64,000 nucleotides of DNA, taken from contig NZ_JABEZT010000002.1 in NCBI RefSeq assembly GCF_013149805.1, positions 310,001 through 374,000 on the forward strand. The letters run 5' to 3'. Position numbers and translations under genes: made by a program. The DNA is from Isoptericola chiayiensis. Its GTDB lineage: Bacteria > Actinomycetota > Actinomycetes > Actinomycetales > Cellulomonadaceae. Positions 42,415-49,990 of this stretch are shown here, in pieces (position 1 is the first letter of the stretch; every line of letters starts with the position of its first letter). Under the pieces are notes generated by a model that saw nothing but the letters and a program-made list of their open reading frames with translations, was not told the DNA's origin and made no database searches.

Positions 42415-42430
42415 GCGAACACGTGTTCGA
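42415..42430. promoter_or_regulatory. LexA (SOS) box
   Basis: GCGAACACGTGTTCGA matches the actinobacterial LexA palindrome TCGAAC-N4-GTTCGA at all but the first base. It lies nine bases upstream of the radical SAM gene GTG and about 107 bases upstream of the divergent VOC gene. Repression of the radical SAM gene is the likely effect; an effect on the VOC gene is possible. Confidence 0.8.
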
Positions 42431-42536
42431 ACGACTGTCAAGCACCTCGCGGTGCCGACCGTCGATGAGTCCGGCCGGGCCGCGGGGTCTGCCCTGACGA
42501 GGCGCCGCACCCCGCGGCCCGGACGAAGGAGGACCG

Positions 42537-42920
42537 ATGGTCACCGTGCAGCACGCCTTCAGCAGCTTCTTCGTGGACGACCTCGACGCGGCCGAGGCGT
42601 TCTACCGCGACGGGCTCGGCCTGACGGTCGCCCGCACACCGATGGGCCTCGAGCTGGACGTCACCGGTGGCTCGCCGGTGTTCGTCTACCCCAAGGGCGA
42701 GGCGCACGCCCCGGCGAGCCACACCGTGCTCAACCTGCTCGTGGCGGACATCGACGCGGCGGTGGCCGAGCTGGCCGACGCCGGGGTGGGCCTGGTCACG
42801 TACCCGCAGTTCGACCACGACGCCACCGGCGTGGTGCGCTCCGCCGATCCCGAGGAGGGCCCGACGGTGGCCTGGTTCCGCGACCCGGCCGGCAACACGG
42901 TCGGCCTGATCGAGCAGTAG
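42537..42920 (+). CDS. VOC family protein (glyoxalase/dioxygenase fold)
   Basis: A 127-residue protein of the vicinal oxygen chelate superfamily with two beta-alpha-beta-beta-beta modules. FFVDDLDAAEAFYRDGLGL begins the first and LLVADIDAAVAELADAGVG the second, ending in FRDPAGNTVGLIEQ with the usual C-terminal acidic ligand. The first-module metal histidine is replaced (AFSSFF), so it may be a binding rather than a catalytic member. AAGGAGG lies four bases before the ATG. Confidence 0.85.
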   Translation: MVTVQHAFSSFFVDDLDAAEAFYRDGLGLTVARTPMGLELDVTGGSPVFVYPKGEAHAPASHTVLNLLVADIDAAVAELADAGVGLVTYPQFDHDATGVVRSADPEEGPTVAWFRDPAGNTVGLIEQ

Positions 42921-42923
42921 GGC

Positions 42924-44303
42924 TCAGGAGGCGGCCACGACGCGCGGGCGCACGTCGTCGGCGGGGGGCTGCCAGGTCTGCGGGTCGGCGGCGACCTGCT
43001 CGCCGGAGCGGATGTCCTTGACCTGGTGCTCCTCGCCGGGGAACCACACGAACGGGATGCCGCGGCGGTCGGCGAACTTGATCTGCTTGCCGAACTTGGC
43101 CGCGGAGGGCGCCACGTCGGTGGGCACGCCCCGGGCGCGCAGGGCGGCGGCCACGTCGTCGGAGGCTCCGCGGTGCTCCTCGTCGGTCACGGCGACCAGG
43201 ACGGCGGTGGGCACCCCCCGCGTGGCGGTCACCAGACCCGCGGACAGCAGCCGGGAGACGAGCCGCGACACGCCGACCGACAGCCCGACGCCCGGGTAGG
43301 TGTTCTTGCCGTCCGAGGCGAGCGTGTCGTACCGGCCGCCGGAACAGATCGAGCCGAGCTGCTCGTGGCCCACCAGGACCGTCTCGTAGACCGACCCGGT
43401 GTAGTAGTCCAGCCCGCGGGCGATCTTCAGGTCGGCGACCACCACGCCGGGGGCGCGCTCGCCGGCCGCGGCGACGAGGGCGCCGAGCTCGGCCAGCCCC
43501 TCCTCGAGCAGGTCGGTGACGGCGTCGTGCTGCACGGCGATCGCCCGGACGCGGTCGACGACGGAGACGTCGGCGCCGTGGACCGCGGCGAGCTCGAGGC
43601 AGGCGGCGGCCTGCTCGGGGCTGGCGCCCTGCTCGGCGACGAGCAGCGCGGCGACCTGCTCGGTGCCGATCTTGTCGAGCTTGTCGATCTGGCGCAGGAC
43701 GCCCTCGACGTCCTCGAGCCCCAGCCCCCGGTAGAAGCCCTCGGCCACCTTGCGGTTGTTCACCAGGATGCGCACCGGCGGCACGCCCACCTCGCGCAGG
43801 GCGCCGAGCGCCTCGGCCATGACCAGCGGCAGCTCGACCTCGAAGTGGTAAGGCAGCTCACCGGCGCCGACCACGTCGATGTCGGCCTGCGCGAACTCGC
43901 GGAACCGGCCGTCCTGGGGCCGCTCCCCGCGCCACACCTTCTGGATCTGGTAGCGCTTGAACGGGAAGGCGAGGCGGCCGGCGTTCTCCAGCACGTAGCG
44001 GGCGAACGGCACGGTCAGGTCGAAGTGCAGGCCGAGCTGCTTCTCGCCCGACCGGCCGCCGTCGTGCGACGCCGCGCCGTCCGCCGCGGCGTCGTCCTCC
44101 TGCAGCCGGCGCAGCACGTAGACCTCCTTGGAGGTCTCGCCCTTGCGCAGGAGCTGGTCCAACGGTTCGACGGCCCGCGTCTCGATGCCCGCGAACCCGT
44201 GCAGCTCGAAGGTCCGGCGCAGGACGTCGAGCACGTGCTGCTCCACCACGCGGGCGTCGGGCAGCCATTCGGGGAATCCGGACAAGGGGGTCACGCGAGC
44301 CAT
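42924..44303 (-). CDS. hisS: Histidyl-tRNA synthetase
   Basis: Charges tRNA-His. The protein has about 459 residues from the ATG at 44303; a GTG two codons upstream is also possible and AGGA fits either. Class II motifs are visible: EVYVLRRLQ, then FDLTVPFARYVLEN, RYQIQKVWRGERPQDGRFREF, and the histidine A motif LKIARGLDYYTGSVYE. The C-terminal anticodon-binding domain (VPTAVLVAVTDEEHRGASDD) ends in an alanine/proline tail. Its stop is three bases from the convergent VOC stop. Confidence 0.96.
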   Translation of the reverse strand: MARVTPLSGFPEWLPDARVVEQHVLDVLRRTFELHGFAGIETRAVEPLDQLLRKGETSKEVYVLRRLQEDDAAADGAASHDGGRSGEKQLGLHFDLTVPFARYVLENAGRLAFPFKRYQIQKVWRGERPQDGRFREFAQADIDVVGAGELPYHFEVELPLVMAEALGALREVGVPPVRILVNNRKVAEGFYRGLGLEDVEGVLRQIDKLDKIGTEQVAALLVAEQGASPEQAAACLELAAVHGADVSVVDRVRAIAVQHDAVTDLLEEGLAELGALVAAAGERAPGVVVADLKIARGLDYYTGSVYETVLVGHEQLGSICSGGRYDTLASDGKNTYPGVGLSVGVSRLVSRLLSAGLVTATRGVPTAVLVAVTDEEHRGASDDVAAALRARGVPTDVAPSAAKFGKQIKFADRRGIPFVWFPGEEHQVKDIRSGEQVAADPQTWQPPADDVRPRVVAAS

Positions 44304-44355
44304 GGGCACGATCCTGCCAGATCGTGGTGCCGGCCGCGGACACGGCCCGGCACGC

Positions 44356-45075
44356 TCAGCGGGGCAGGAAGGGGTTCGACGCGAGCTCGCGGCCCACCGT
44401 CGTCGTGGGACCGTGCCCGGGCACCACCTGCCAGGCGGGGTCCAGGCGTCCGACGACGTCGCGCAGCGTGGCGAGCATCGCCTCCAGGTCCGCGCCGGGC
44501 AGGTCGGTGCGACCCACCGACCCGGCGAACAGCACGTCGCCGCTGAGCACCACGCCCTCGGCCTCGAGGACGTACAGCGTGGAGCCCTCGGTGTGCCCCG
44601 GGGCGTGGCGCGCCCGGAGCGTCACGTCGCCGCAGACCAGGTCCCCGTCGCCGTCGAAGGGCTCGACCCGTGCGGGCGCCGTGTACTCGCGCGGGGTGCG
44701 CCCGAAGTCCGCGAGCGCCTGGGTCAGCGCGTCGCTGACGGCCGCGGCCTGGGCGCCGAGCCGCCCGTCGCCGAGCCCGATCGTGCCGAAGGGGTCGCTG
44801 ACCCGGTACACGTCCCGGGCGTGCAGGCGCAGCGGCGCGTCGTGCCGGGCGCAGAGCTCGGCGGCGTCCCAGGTGTGGTCGACGTGCCCGTGGGTGGCGA
44901 GCACGGCCCGCACCCGCAGCGACTCGTCCTCGACGAGACGGGAGACGGCGTCGGCGGTGCCGGCGCCGGGGTCGACCACCACGCAATCGCGCCGCCCGTC
45001 GTCCGCCCTCCGGTCGGCGACGACCACGCAGCAGTTGGTGGCGAAGACCGGGGCGACGACGACGTGCACATCCAT
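44356..45075 (-). CDS. Metallo-beta-lactamase-fold hydrolase (glyoxalase II-like)
   Basis: A 239-residue MBL-fold protein. The metal motif THGHVDHTWD (61-70) is complete, and HAPGHTEGST, SGDVLFAGSVGRTDLPG and VPGHGPTTTVG supply the remaining ligands. It is typical of the hydroxyacylglutathione-hydrolase-like MBLs encoded beside hisS in actinobacteria. Thiol specificity (for example mycothiol adducts) is speculation. The start ATG is six bases after TACGGT, so the mRNA is probably leaderless. Confidence 0.9.
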   Translation of the reverse strand: MDVHVVVAPVFATNCCVVVADRRADDGRRDCVVVDPGAGTADAVSRLVEDESLRVRAVLATHGHVDHTWDAAELCARHDAPLRLHARDVYRVSDPFGTIGLGDGRLGAQAAAVSDALTQALADFGRTPREYTAPARVEPFDGDGDLVCGDVTLRARHAPGHTEGSTLYVLEAEGVVLSGDVLFAGSVGRTDLPGADLEAMLATLRDVVGRLDPAWQVVPGHGPTTTVGRELASNPFLPR

Positions 45076-45081
45076 GCGCCC

Positions 45082-45087
45082 ACCGTA
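45082..45087 (-). promoter_or_regulatory. -10 box of the MBL-fold gene, leaderless type
   Basis: TACGGT on the minus strand ends six bases before the ATG. The same box-to-start spacing occurs at metK, aroQ, rarA and others in this window. Confidence 0.5.
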
Positions 45088-45158
45088 CTGGGCGGAGCAG
45101 CCTTCCCCCGCAGGGCGCCGACGCCGCCGTTCGAGCGGTTCGTGCGGCCCGTGAGCCC

Positions 45159-45164
45159 TAGACT
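45159..45164 (+). promoter_or_regulatory. -10 box of the cyclophilin-DUF349 pair
   Basis: TAGACT would start transcription near 45171, leaving a leader of about 50 bases that ends with GGGGAGG before the GTG. Confidence 0.5.
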
Positions 45165-45220
45165 GTCCGCACGCGCACGGTCGGCGTGCGCGCAGGACGG
45201 TACGGGGAGGACGACCGACG

Positions 45221-46015
45221 GTGGCGCCCAGCAAGCGCGAGCGCGAGTACGCGGCCAAGCGCCAGGCCAAGTGGGACGAGCGGCGCCGGGCCCGCAAGGA
45301 CCGCCAGCGGCGCATCGGCGTGACCGTCGCGATCGCGGCGATCCTCGCCCTCGTCGCCGGTGGTGCCCTCGTCGCCGGGCTGGCGTCGTCGGACCCGGGT
45401 CCGGACACCGCGCAACCGGGCACGGAGCCGGCGGCCGGCGCGTGCCCGCCGGGGTCCACGCAGGCCCGCGACGGCGGGGACCTGGCCGCGCCGTCGGCCG
45501 CCGAGGACCGCACGTGGCAGGCGTCGGTCGACCTGTGCGTCGACGGCGTGACCGAGACGGTCGCCCTGGAGCTCGACGGCGGCGCCGCCCCGCAGGCCGT
45601 CGCCTCGTTCGTGTCCCTGGCCGAGCAGGGCTACTTCGACGGCACCACCTGCCACCGCCTGACCACGCAGGGCATCTACGTCCTGCAGTGCGGCGACCCC
45701 ACGGCCACCGGCACGGGCGGGCCCGGCTACGCGTTCGGCCCGGTGGAGAACGCGCCCGCCGACGACGTCTACCCCGCAGGGACCCTCGCGATGGCGCGCC
45801 GTGGCGGCGACGCCGAGTCGATGGGCTCGCAGTTCTTCCTCGTCTACGAGGACTCGACCATCCCGTCCGACGCAGCAGGCGGGTACACGGTGTTCGGCAC
45901 CGTGACGTCCGGCCTGGACACGGTCCAGGCAGTCGCTGACGCGGGCACGGCCGACGGGGCCGGCGACGGCTCCCCGGTCAGCCCCGTCATCATCGAAGGA
46001 GTGGAGACCCAGTGA
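45221..46015 (+). CDS. Membrane-anchored cyclophilin-type peptidyl-prolyl isomerase
   Basis: A 264-residue protein: a highly charged cytoplasmic N-terminus (KREREYAAKRQAKWDERRR), one membrane helix at about 33-54, a linker, and an extracytoplasmic cyclophilin domain. That domain contains VASFVSLAEQGYFDGTTCHRL, a QCGDPTATGTGGPGYAF stretch, the LAMARRGGDAESMGSQFFLVY region (split) and GYTVFGTVTSGLDTV. It probably assists folding of secreted proteins. The GTG start has GGGGAGG ten bases upstream. Its end overlaps the DUF349 gene as GTGA. Confidence 0.92.
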   Translation: MAPSKREREYAAKRQAKWDERRRARKDRQRRIGVTVAIAAILALVAGGALVAGLASSDPGPDTAQPGTEPAAGACPPGSTQARDGGDLAAPSAAEDRTWQASVDLCVDGVTETVALELDGGAAPQAVASFVSLAEQGYFDGTTCHRLTTQGIYVLQCGDPTATGTGGPGYAFGPVENAPADDVYPAGTLAMARRGGDAESMGSQFFLVYEDSTIPSDAAGGYTVFGTVTSGLDTVQAVADAGTADGAGDGSPVSPVIIEGVETQ

Positions 46016-47532
46016 CCGAGAGCACCCCCGGCTCGACCGGCCCCGAGCACGTCGAGGCGGCAGAGCAGGCGCAGGCCGACGCTCCCCCCACCGAGACCGC
46101 CCAGCCGGCCGCACCCGCGGCCGACGCCGAGCCCGCCCGCCCCGCGCCGCCCAAGCCGCGTCCGCCGCGACCCGGCGCCCCCAAGCCGTCGGCCGTGGCC
46201 CCCCGGGCCGCCACGCCCCGCACGGCACCCAAGCCGGCCGCCCCCGTGGCCCCGGTGGTCCACGACGCCGAGGAGTCGGCGGCGGCCGCGCGCTTCGGGC
46301 GGGTGGACGACGACGGCACCGTCTACGTGCGCGAGGAGGCCGGGGAACGGTCCGTGGGCCAGTACCCCGGTGTCTCGGGCGACGAGGCGCTGACCCTCTA
46401 CGTGCGCCGCTACCTCGACCTGGTCGCCAAGGTGGCCCTCTTCGAGACGCGGCTCGACAGCGCGGACCTGTCGGTGCGCGAGATCGACCAGACCCTGGCC
46501 AAGCTGGGCGAGGAGACCGACGCGCCCGCCGCCGTCGGGGACCTGGACGCCCTGCGGGTGCGGGTGGAGCGTCTGCGCGAGCGCGCCGCCGAGCGGCGTG
46601 CCGCGCTCGAGCAGGAGCGCGCCGAGGCGAAGGACCGGGCCGTGGCGGCACGCACCGAGATCGTCGAGGCGGCCGAGCGGATCGCCGGCACCGACCCCGC
46701 CAAGATGCAGTGGCGCCCGGCGGGCGAGGAGCTGCGGGGCCTGCTCGACCGCTGGAAGGAGGCCCAGCGCAGCGGACCGCGCATCGACCGGCCCACCGAG
46801 GAGGGCCTGTGGAAGCGGTTCAGCCACGCCCGCACCGCGTTCGACCGGGAGCGCCGGCACTTCTTCGCCGAGCTCGAGCAGCGCAACGCGACGGCCAAGG
46901 CCGCCAAGGAGAAGATCGTCGCCGAGGCGGAGGCCGTCCAGCACTCGACCGACTGGGGGCCGACGTCGGGCGTGTACCGCGACCTGATGGCGCGCTGGAA
47001 GGCGGCCGGGCGCGCGAACCGCAAGGACGACGACGCCCTGTGGGCGCGGTTCCGGGCGGCGCAGGACACGTTCTTCGGCGCGCGGGACGAGGCGAACGCG
47101 CAGATCGACGCGGAGTACGGCGAGAACCTCAAGGTCAAGGAGGCGCTGCTCACGGAGGCCGAGGCGCTGCTGCCGGTCACGGACCTCGCGGCCGCCAAGG
47201 CGGCGCTGCGCGGCATCCAGGAGCGCTGGGAGGACGCCGGCAAGGTGCCGCGCGGCGACCTGCAGCGTGTCGAGGGCCGCATGCGGGCGGTGGAGAACGC
47301 CGTGCGCGACGCCGAGGACGCGAAGTGGAAGCGCACCAACCCCGAGACCCGCGCGCGGGCCGAGGGCGCCGCGGCGCAGCTCGAGGACGCGATCGCGGGC
47401 ATGCAGGCGGACCTGGACGCCGCTCAGGAGGCCGGTGACGACCGCACGGTGCGCGAGCTGACCGCGGCCATCGAGGCCCGGCGCGCCTGGCTCGAGCAGG
47501 TCGTCAAGGCCGCGGAGGACTCGCGCGGCTGA
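46012..47532 (+). CDS. DUF349 domain protein
   Basis: A 506-residue cytoplasmic protein. The first ~85 residues are a proline/alanine-rich low-complexity tail. It continues with helical, coiled-coil DUF349 repeats, recognisable as WRPAGEELRGLLDRWKEAQR, WKRFSHARTAFDRERRHFF and WGPTSGVYRDLMARWKAAGR. The function is unknown. It is coupled to the cyclophilin by a GTGA overlap, an arrangement conserved in actinobacteria near relA and hisS. Two hairpins follow its stop. Confidence 0.88.
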   Translation: MTESTPGSTGPEHVEAAEQAQADAPPTETAQPAAPAADAEPARPAPPKPRPPRPGAPKPSAVAPRAATPRTAPKPAAPVAPVVHDAEESAAAARFGRVDDDGTVYVREEAGERSVGQYPGVSGDEALTLYVRRYLDLVAKVALFETRLDSADLSVREIDQTLAKLGEETDAPAAVGDLDALRVRVERLRERAAERRAALEQERAEAKDRAVAARTEIVEAAERIAGTDPAKMQWRPAGEELRGLLDRWKEAQRSGPRIDRPTEEGLWKRFSHARTAFDRERRHFFAELEQRNATAKAAKEKIVAEAEAVQHSTDWGPTSGVYRDLMARWKAAGRANRKDDDALWARFRAAQDTFFGARDEANAQIDAEYGENLKVKEALLTEAEALLPVTDLAAAKAALRGIQERWEDAGKVPRGDLQRVEGRMRAVENAVRDAEDAKWKRTNPETRARAEGAAAQLEDAIAGMQADLDAAQEAGDDRTVRELTAAIEARRAWLEQVVKAAEDSRG

Positions 47533-47540
47533 CCCGTGCG

Positions 47541-47566
47541 CTGTGGACGCCCGGACGCGTCCACAG
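47541..47566 (+). terminator. First hairpin after the DUF349 gene
   Basis: CTGTGGACGC pairs with GCGTCCACAG around a CCGGAC loop, nine bases after the stop. Probable terminator. Confidence 0.65.
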
Positions 47567-47587
47567 CCTCGGGGCTCTCGCGGGTGT

Positions 47588-47629
47588 CGACGGCGGGGAC
47601 GGGCTAGTTTCGGTCCGTCCCCGCCGTCG
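47588..47629 (+). terminator. Second hairpin, enclosing a -10-like box
   Basis: A perfect 15-base-pair stem (47588-47602 and 47615-47629) surrounds a loop containing TAGTTT (47605-47610). The hairpin may back up the first terminator, while TAGTTT may be the -10 box of the next gene, whose ATG is at 47646. Confidence 0.6.
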
Positions 47630-47645
47630 TCGTCCCGGAGGACCG

Positions 47646-48293
47646 ATGAGCCCGTCCCGTGCACCCGCCGCGCCGTCCCCCGTCCCGGTACCGACCGTGC
47701 CCGAGCTGCTGCGGCCCGGTCCGCCATCACGGACGGTGCTGCGCCCGTGCGACGTCGGAGGCCCGGTGGCGTGGCAGGTGCTGGTGCGCGAGGGGGCCGT
47801 GACGGTGGTGCGCGGCGACGCGGGCTGCGCTCCCGGCACCCGGGTGGACGCCGCGCTGCGGGCGGGCCTGGTCGGCCCGGAGGTCCCCACCGGTGCGGTG
47901 GTGACCGGCAGGACCGCCGCCTGGATCCACACCGGTGCGGGTGACGGCAGCGGGCTCGACCTGTCCTATCCGGCCGGCCGGCACCAGCCGGACCGCCCGG
48001 CCGGTGCCCGGCTGTGGCAGAGCCCGCTGCTCACCGCGGACGTCGTCCGCCTCGCCGGGGTGCCCGTGACGTCCCCGGAACGCACGGTCGTCGAGCTGGT
48101 GCTGCGCGACGAGGACCCGGTCGACCTGGTGGCTGCGCTCGCCGGTGCCGGTGTGGACCTGGGCCGGGCGCGGCTGCGGCTCGAGCGGCGCCCGCGCGCC
48201 CAGGGCAGGCCGCGGGCGCGGAGGCTGCTGCGCGAGGCCGAGGACCTGGTCCGCGCCCGGACGGGCACCGGGCGGTGTCCCGGCGTAGCGTGA
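47646..48293 (+). CDS. AbiEi-like core protein without nuclease domain
   Basis: A 215-residue protein of unknown function. GAVVTGRTAAWIHTG and LAGVPVTSPERTVVELVLRDE resemble the core of AbiEi-type antitoxin proteins, the same region seen in the gene at 32995-34008. It lacks the N-terminal winged-helix motif RRGELVR and the C-terminal nuclease-like part, and ends in an arginine-rich tail. GGAGGACCG precedes the ATG. It overlaps the Prim-Pol gene by four bases if that gene starts at 48290. Confidence 0.6.
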   Translation: MSPSRAPAAPSPVPVPTVPELLRPGPPSRTVLRPCDVGGPVAWQVLVREGAVTVVRGDAGCAPGTRVDAALRAGLVGPEVPTGAVVTGRTAAWIHTGAGDGSGLDLSYPAGRHQPDRPAGARLWQSPLLTADVVRLAGVPVTSPERTVVELVLRDEDPVDLVAALAGAGVDLGRARLRLERRPRAQGRPRARRLLREAEDLVRARTGTGRCPGVA

Positions 48294-49378
48294 CGCGCAT
48301 GGCCTCCTCGAACGCCGTCGAGCTCGACGCCGGCGGCCGGACCGTCCGTGTGTCCAGCCCGGACCGCGTCGTGTTCCCCGACGTCGGCGCGACCAAGCGC
48401 GACGTCGTGGAGTATTTCCTCGCCGTCGGCGACGGGATCCTCGGTGCGCTGCTGGACCGGCCCACGACGCTGGAGCGCTGGCCCAAGGGGGTCTTCGAGG
48501 GGGCCGTGATGGCTACCCGCAGCGACTCCCACGGCGACGCGTTCTACCAGAAGCGCGTCCCGAAGGGTGCGCCGGACTACGTGCGCACCGCGCGTATCGC
48601 GTTCCCGTCGGGTCGTACGGCGGACGAGGTCGCCCCCCACGAGATCGCGGTGGTCGCCTGGGCGGCTCAGCTCGGCACCCTCACGTTCCATCCCTGGCCG
48701 GTGCGCGGCGACGACGTCGAGGCCGTCGACCAGCTCCGCATCGACCTCGACCCCCAGCCCGGCACCGACTACGGCGACGCCGCCGAGGTGTCCGGGACGC
48801 TGCGCGAGGTGCTCGGCGAGCTGGACCTGACCGGCTACCCCAAGACGTCCGGCGGGCGGGGGCTGCACGTGTTCGTCCCGCTGGCGCCGCGCTGGAGCTT
48901 CCAGCAGGCCCGCCGCGCCACCATCGCGATCGGCCGCGAGCTGGAGCGCCGCCTGCCCGACCGCGTGACCACGCGGTGGTGGAAGGAGGAGCGGGGGCGG
49001 CGGATCTTCGTCGACTACAACCAGATGGCCCGCGACCGCACCATCGCCTCGGCCTACTCGCTGCGCCCCAACCGGCGGGCCACCGTCTCGACGCCGCTGG
49101 ACTGGGACGAGGTGGGCGAGGTCCACCCCGACGACTTCACGATCGCCACCGTGCCGGAACGCTTCGCCGAGCGCGGCGACCTGTTCGCCCCGCTGCGCGC
49201 CGACCGCGACCCGGGCCTCGACTGCTCGTTGGACGCCGCGCTGGACCTGGCCCGCACCGACGAGGAGGAGCACGGTCTGGGCGACCTGCCCTACCCGCCC
49301 GAGTACCCCAAGCAGCCCGGCGAGCCGAAGCGGGTGCAGCCGTCGCGCGACGCCGACCGCCACCGGGACCAGGACTGA
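48290..49378 (+). CDS. LigD-type polymerase domain protein (Prim-PolC-like)
   Basis: A stand-alone archaeo-eukaryotic primase-type polymerase, like the LigC-associated Prim-PolC (Rv3730c) of mycobacteria. About 360 residues. SSPDRVVFPDVGATKRDVVEY opens the fold (split), followed by LERWPKG, RVPKGAPDYV, and the catalytic pair in RIDLDPQPGTDY, then SGGRGLHVFVPL and IFVDYNQMARDRTIASAYSL. It is expected to fill short gaps with ribonucleotides in excision repair. The GTG at 48290 overlaps the preceding stop (GTGA); an ATG three codons later (48299) is an equally possible start. Confidence 0.92.
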   Translation: MTRMASSNAVELDAGGRTVRVSSPDRVVFPDVGATKRDVVEYFLAVGDGILGALLDRPTTLERWPKGVFEGAVMATRSDSHGDAFYQKRVPKGAPDYVRTARIAFPSGRTADEVAPHEIAVVAWAAQLGTLTFHPWPVRGDDVEAVDQLRIDLDPQPGTDYGDAAEVSGTLREVLGELDLTGYPKTSGGRGLHVFVPLAPRWSFQQARRATIAIGRELERRLPDRVTTRWWKEERGRRIFVDYNQMARDRTIASAYSLRPNRRATVSTPLDWDEVGEVHPDDFTIATVPERFAERGDLFAPLRADRDPGLDCSLDAALDLARTDEEEHGLGDLPYPPEYPKQPGEPKRVQPSRDADRHRDQD

Positions 49379-49402
49379 GCCCTCCGGCGCGACACAGGTC
49401 CT

Positions 49403-49960
49403 TCAGGGCCGCTCGTACCGCAGCAGCACAGTGCCGTTGTCGAAGCGGCGCGTTTCCGTGAGCTCCAGGGCCAGGTCCATGCCGGCGGGCAGGGCGCGCA
49501 GCCCGGCGCCGAGGGCGCGGGGCGCGACGAACAGCTGCAGCACGTCGACCATGCCGGTCCGCAGCGCCTCGGCGGCCGTCGTCGGGCCGGAGACCTCGAC
49601 CGCGCCGTCGGCCCCGGCCACGATCTCGGCCAGCCGGCGGGTCGTCAGCCGGGGTTCGACCGTGGTCCGGGGTGCGTCGACGCCCGTGGCGGTCAGTCGG
49701 TCGGAGCAGACGATCTTGTCCGCGGCGGCCCAGATCGCGGCGTAGTCGTCCTCGACCACGCTCCGGCCGGCGGGCCACGTGTCCCACACCCGCATCGTGG
49801 CGTACATGTCGTGGCCCATGACGTAGGTCCCCACGTCGCGGAGGCTGTCGTTGAAGAAGGCGTGCAGCTCCTCGCTCGGCGTCGTCCAGCCGATGCCGCC
49901 GTCGGTGTCGGCCACGAAGCCGTCGATCGAGCAGGTCGTCGAGTACAGCAGTGTTCCCAT
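49403..49960 (-). CDS. Dihydrofolate reductase family protein (RibD C-terminal-like)
   Basis: A 185-residue protein of the DHFR/RibD_C fold. It has STTCSIDGFVADTDGGIGW, DVGTYVMGHDMYATMRVWDTW and a late segment with VLQLFVAPRALGAG and NGTVLLRYERP. It is the yyaP/yqjY-like type, not the folate-pathway FolA. The substrate is unknown. It sits between the Prim-Pol gene and the ligase gene, on the same strand as the ligase and 30 bases downstream of it. Confidence 0.85.
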   Translation of the reverse strand: MGTLLYSTTCSIDGFVADTDGGIGWTTPSEELHAFFNDSLRDVGTYVMGHDMYATMRVWDTWPAGRSVVEDDYAAIWAAADKIVCSDRLTATGVDAPRTTVEPRLTTRRLAEIVAGADGAVEVSGPTTAAEALRTGMVDVLQLFVAPRALGAGLRALPAGMDLALELTETRRFDNGTVLLRYERP

Positions 49961-49990
49961 GAACAGGCAGACCCTTCGTGGCGGCGGGAC

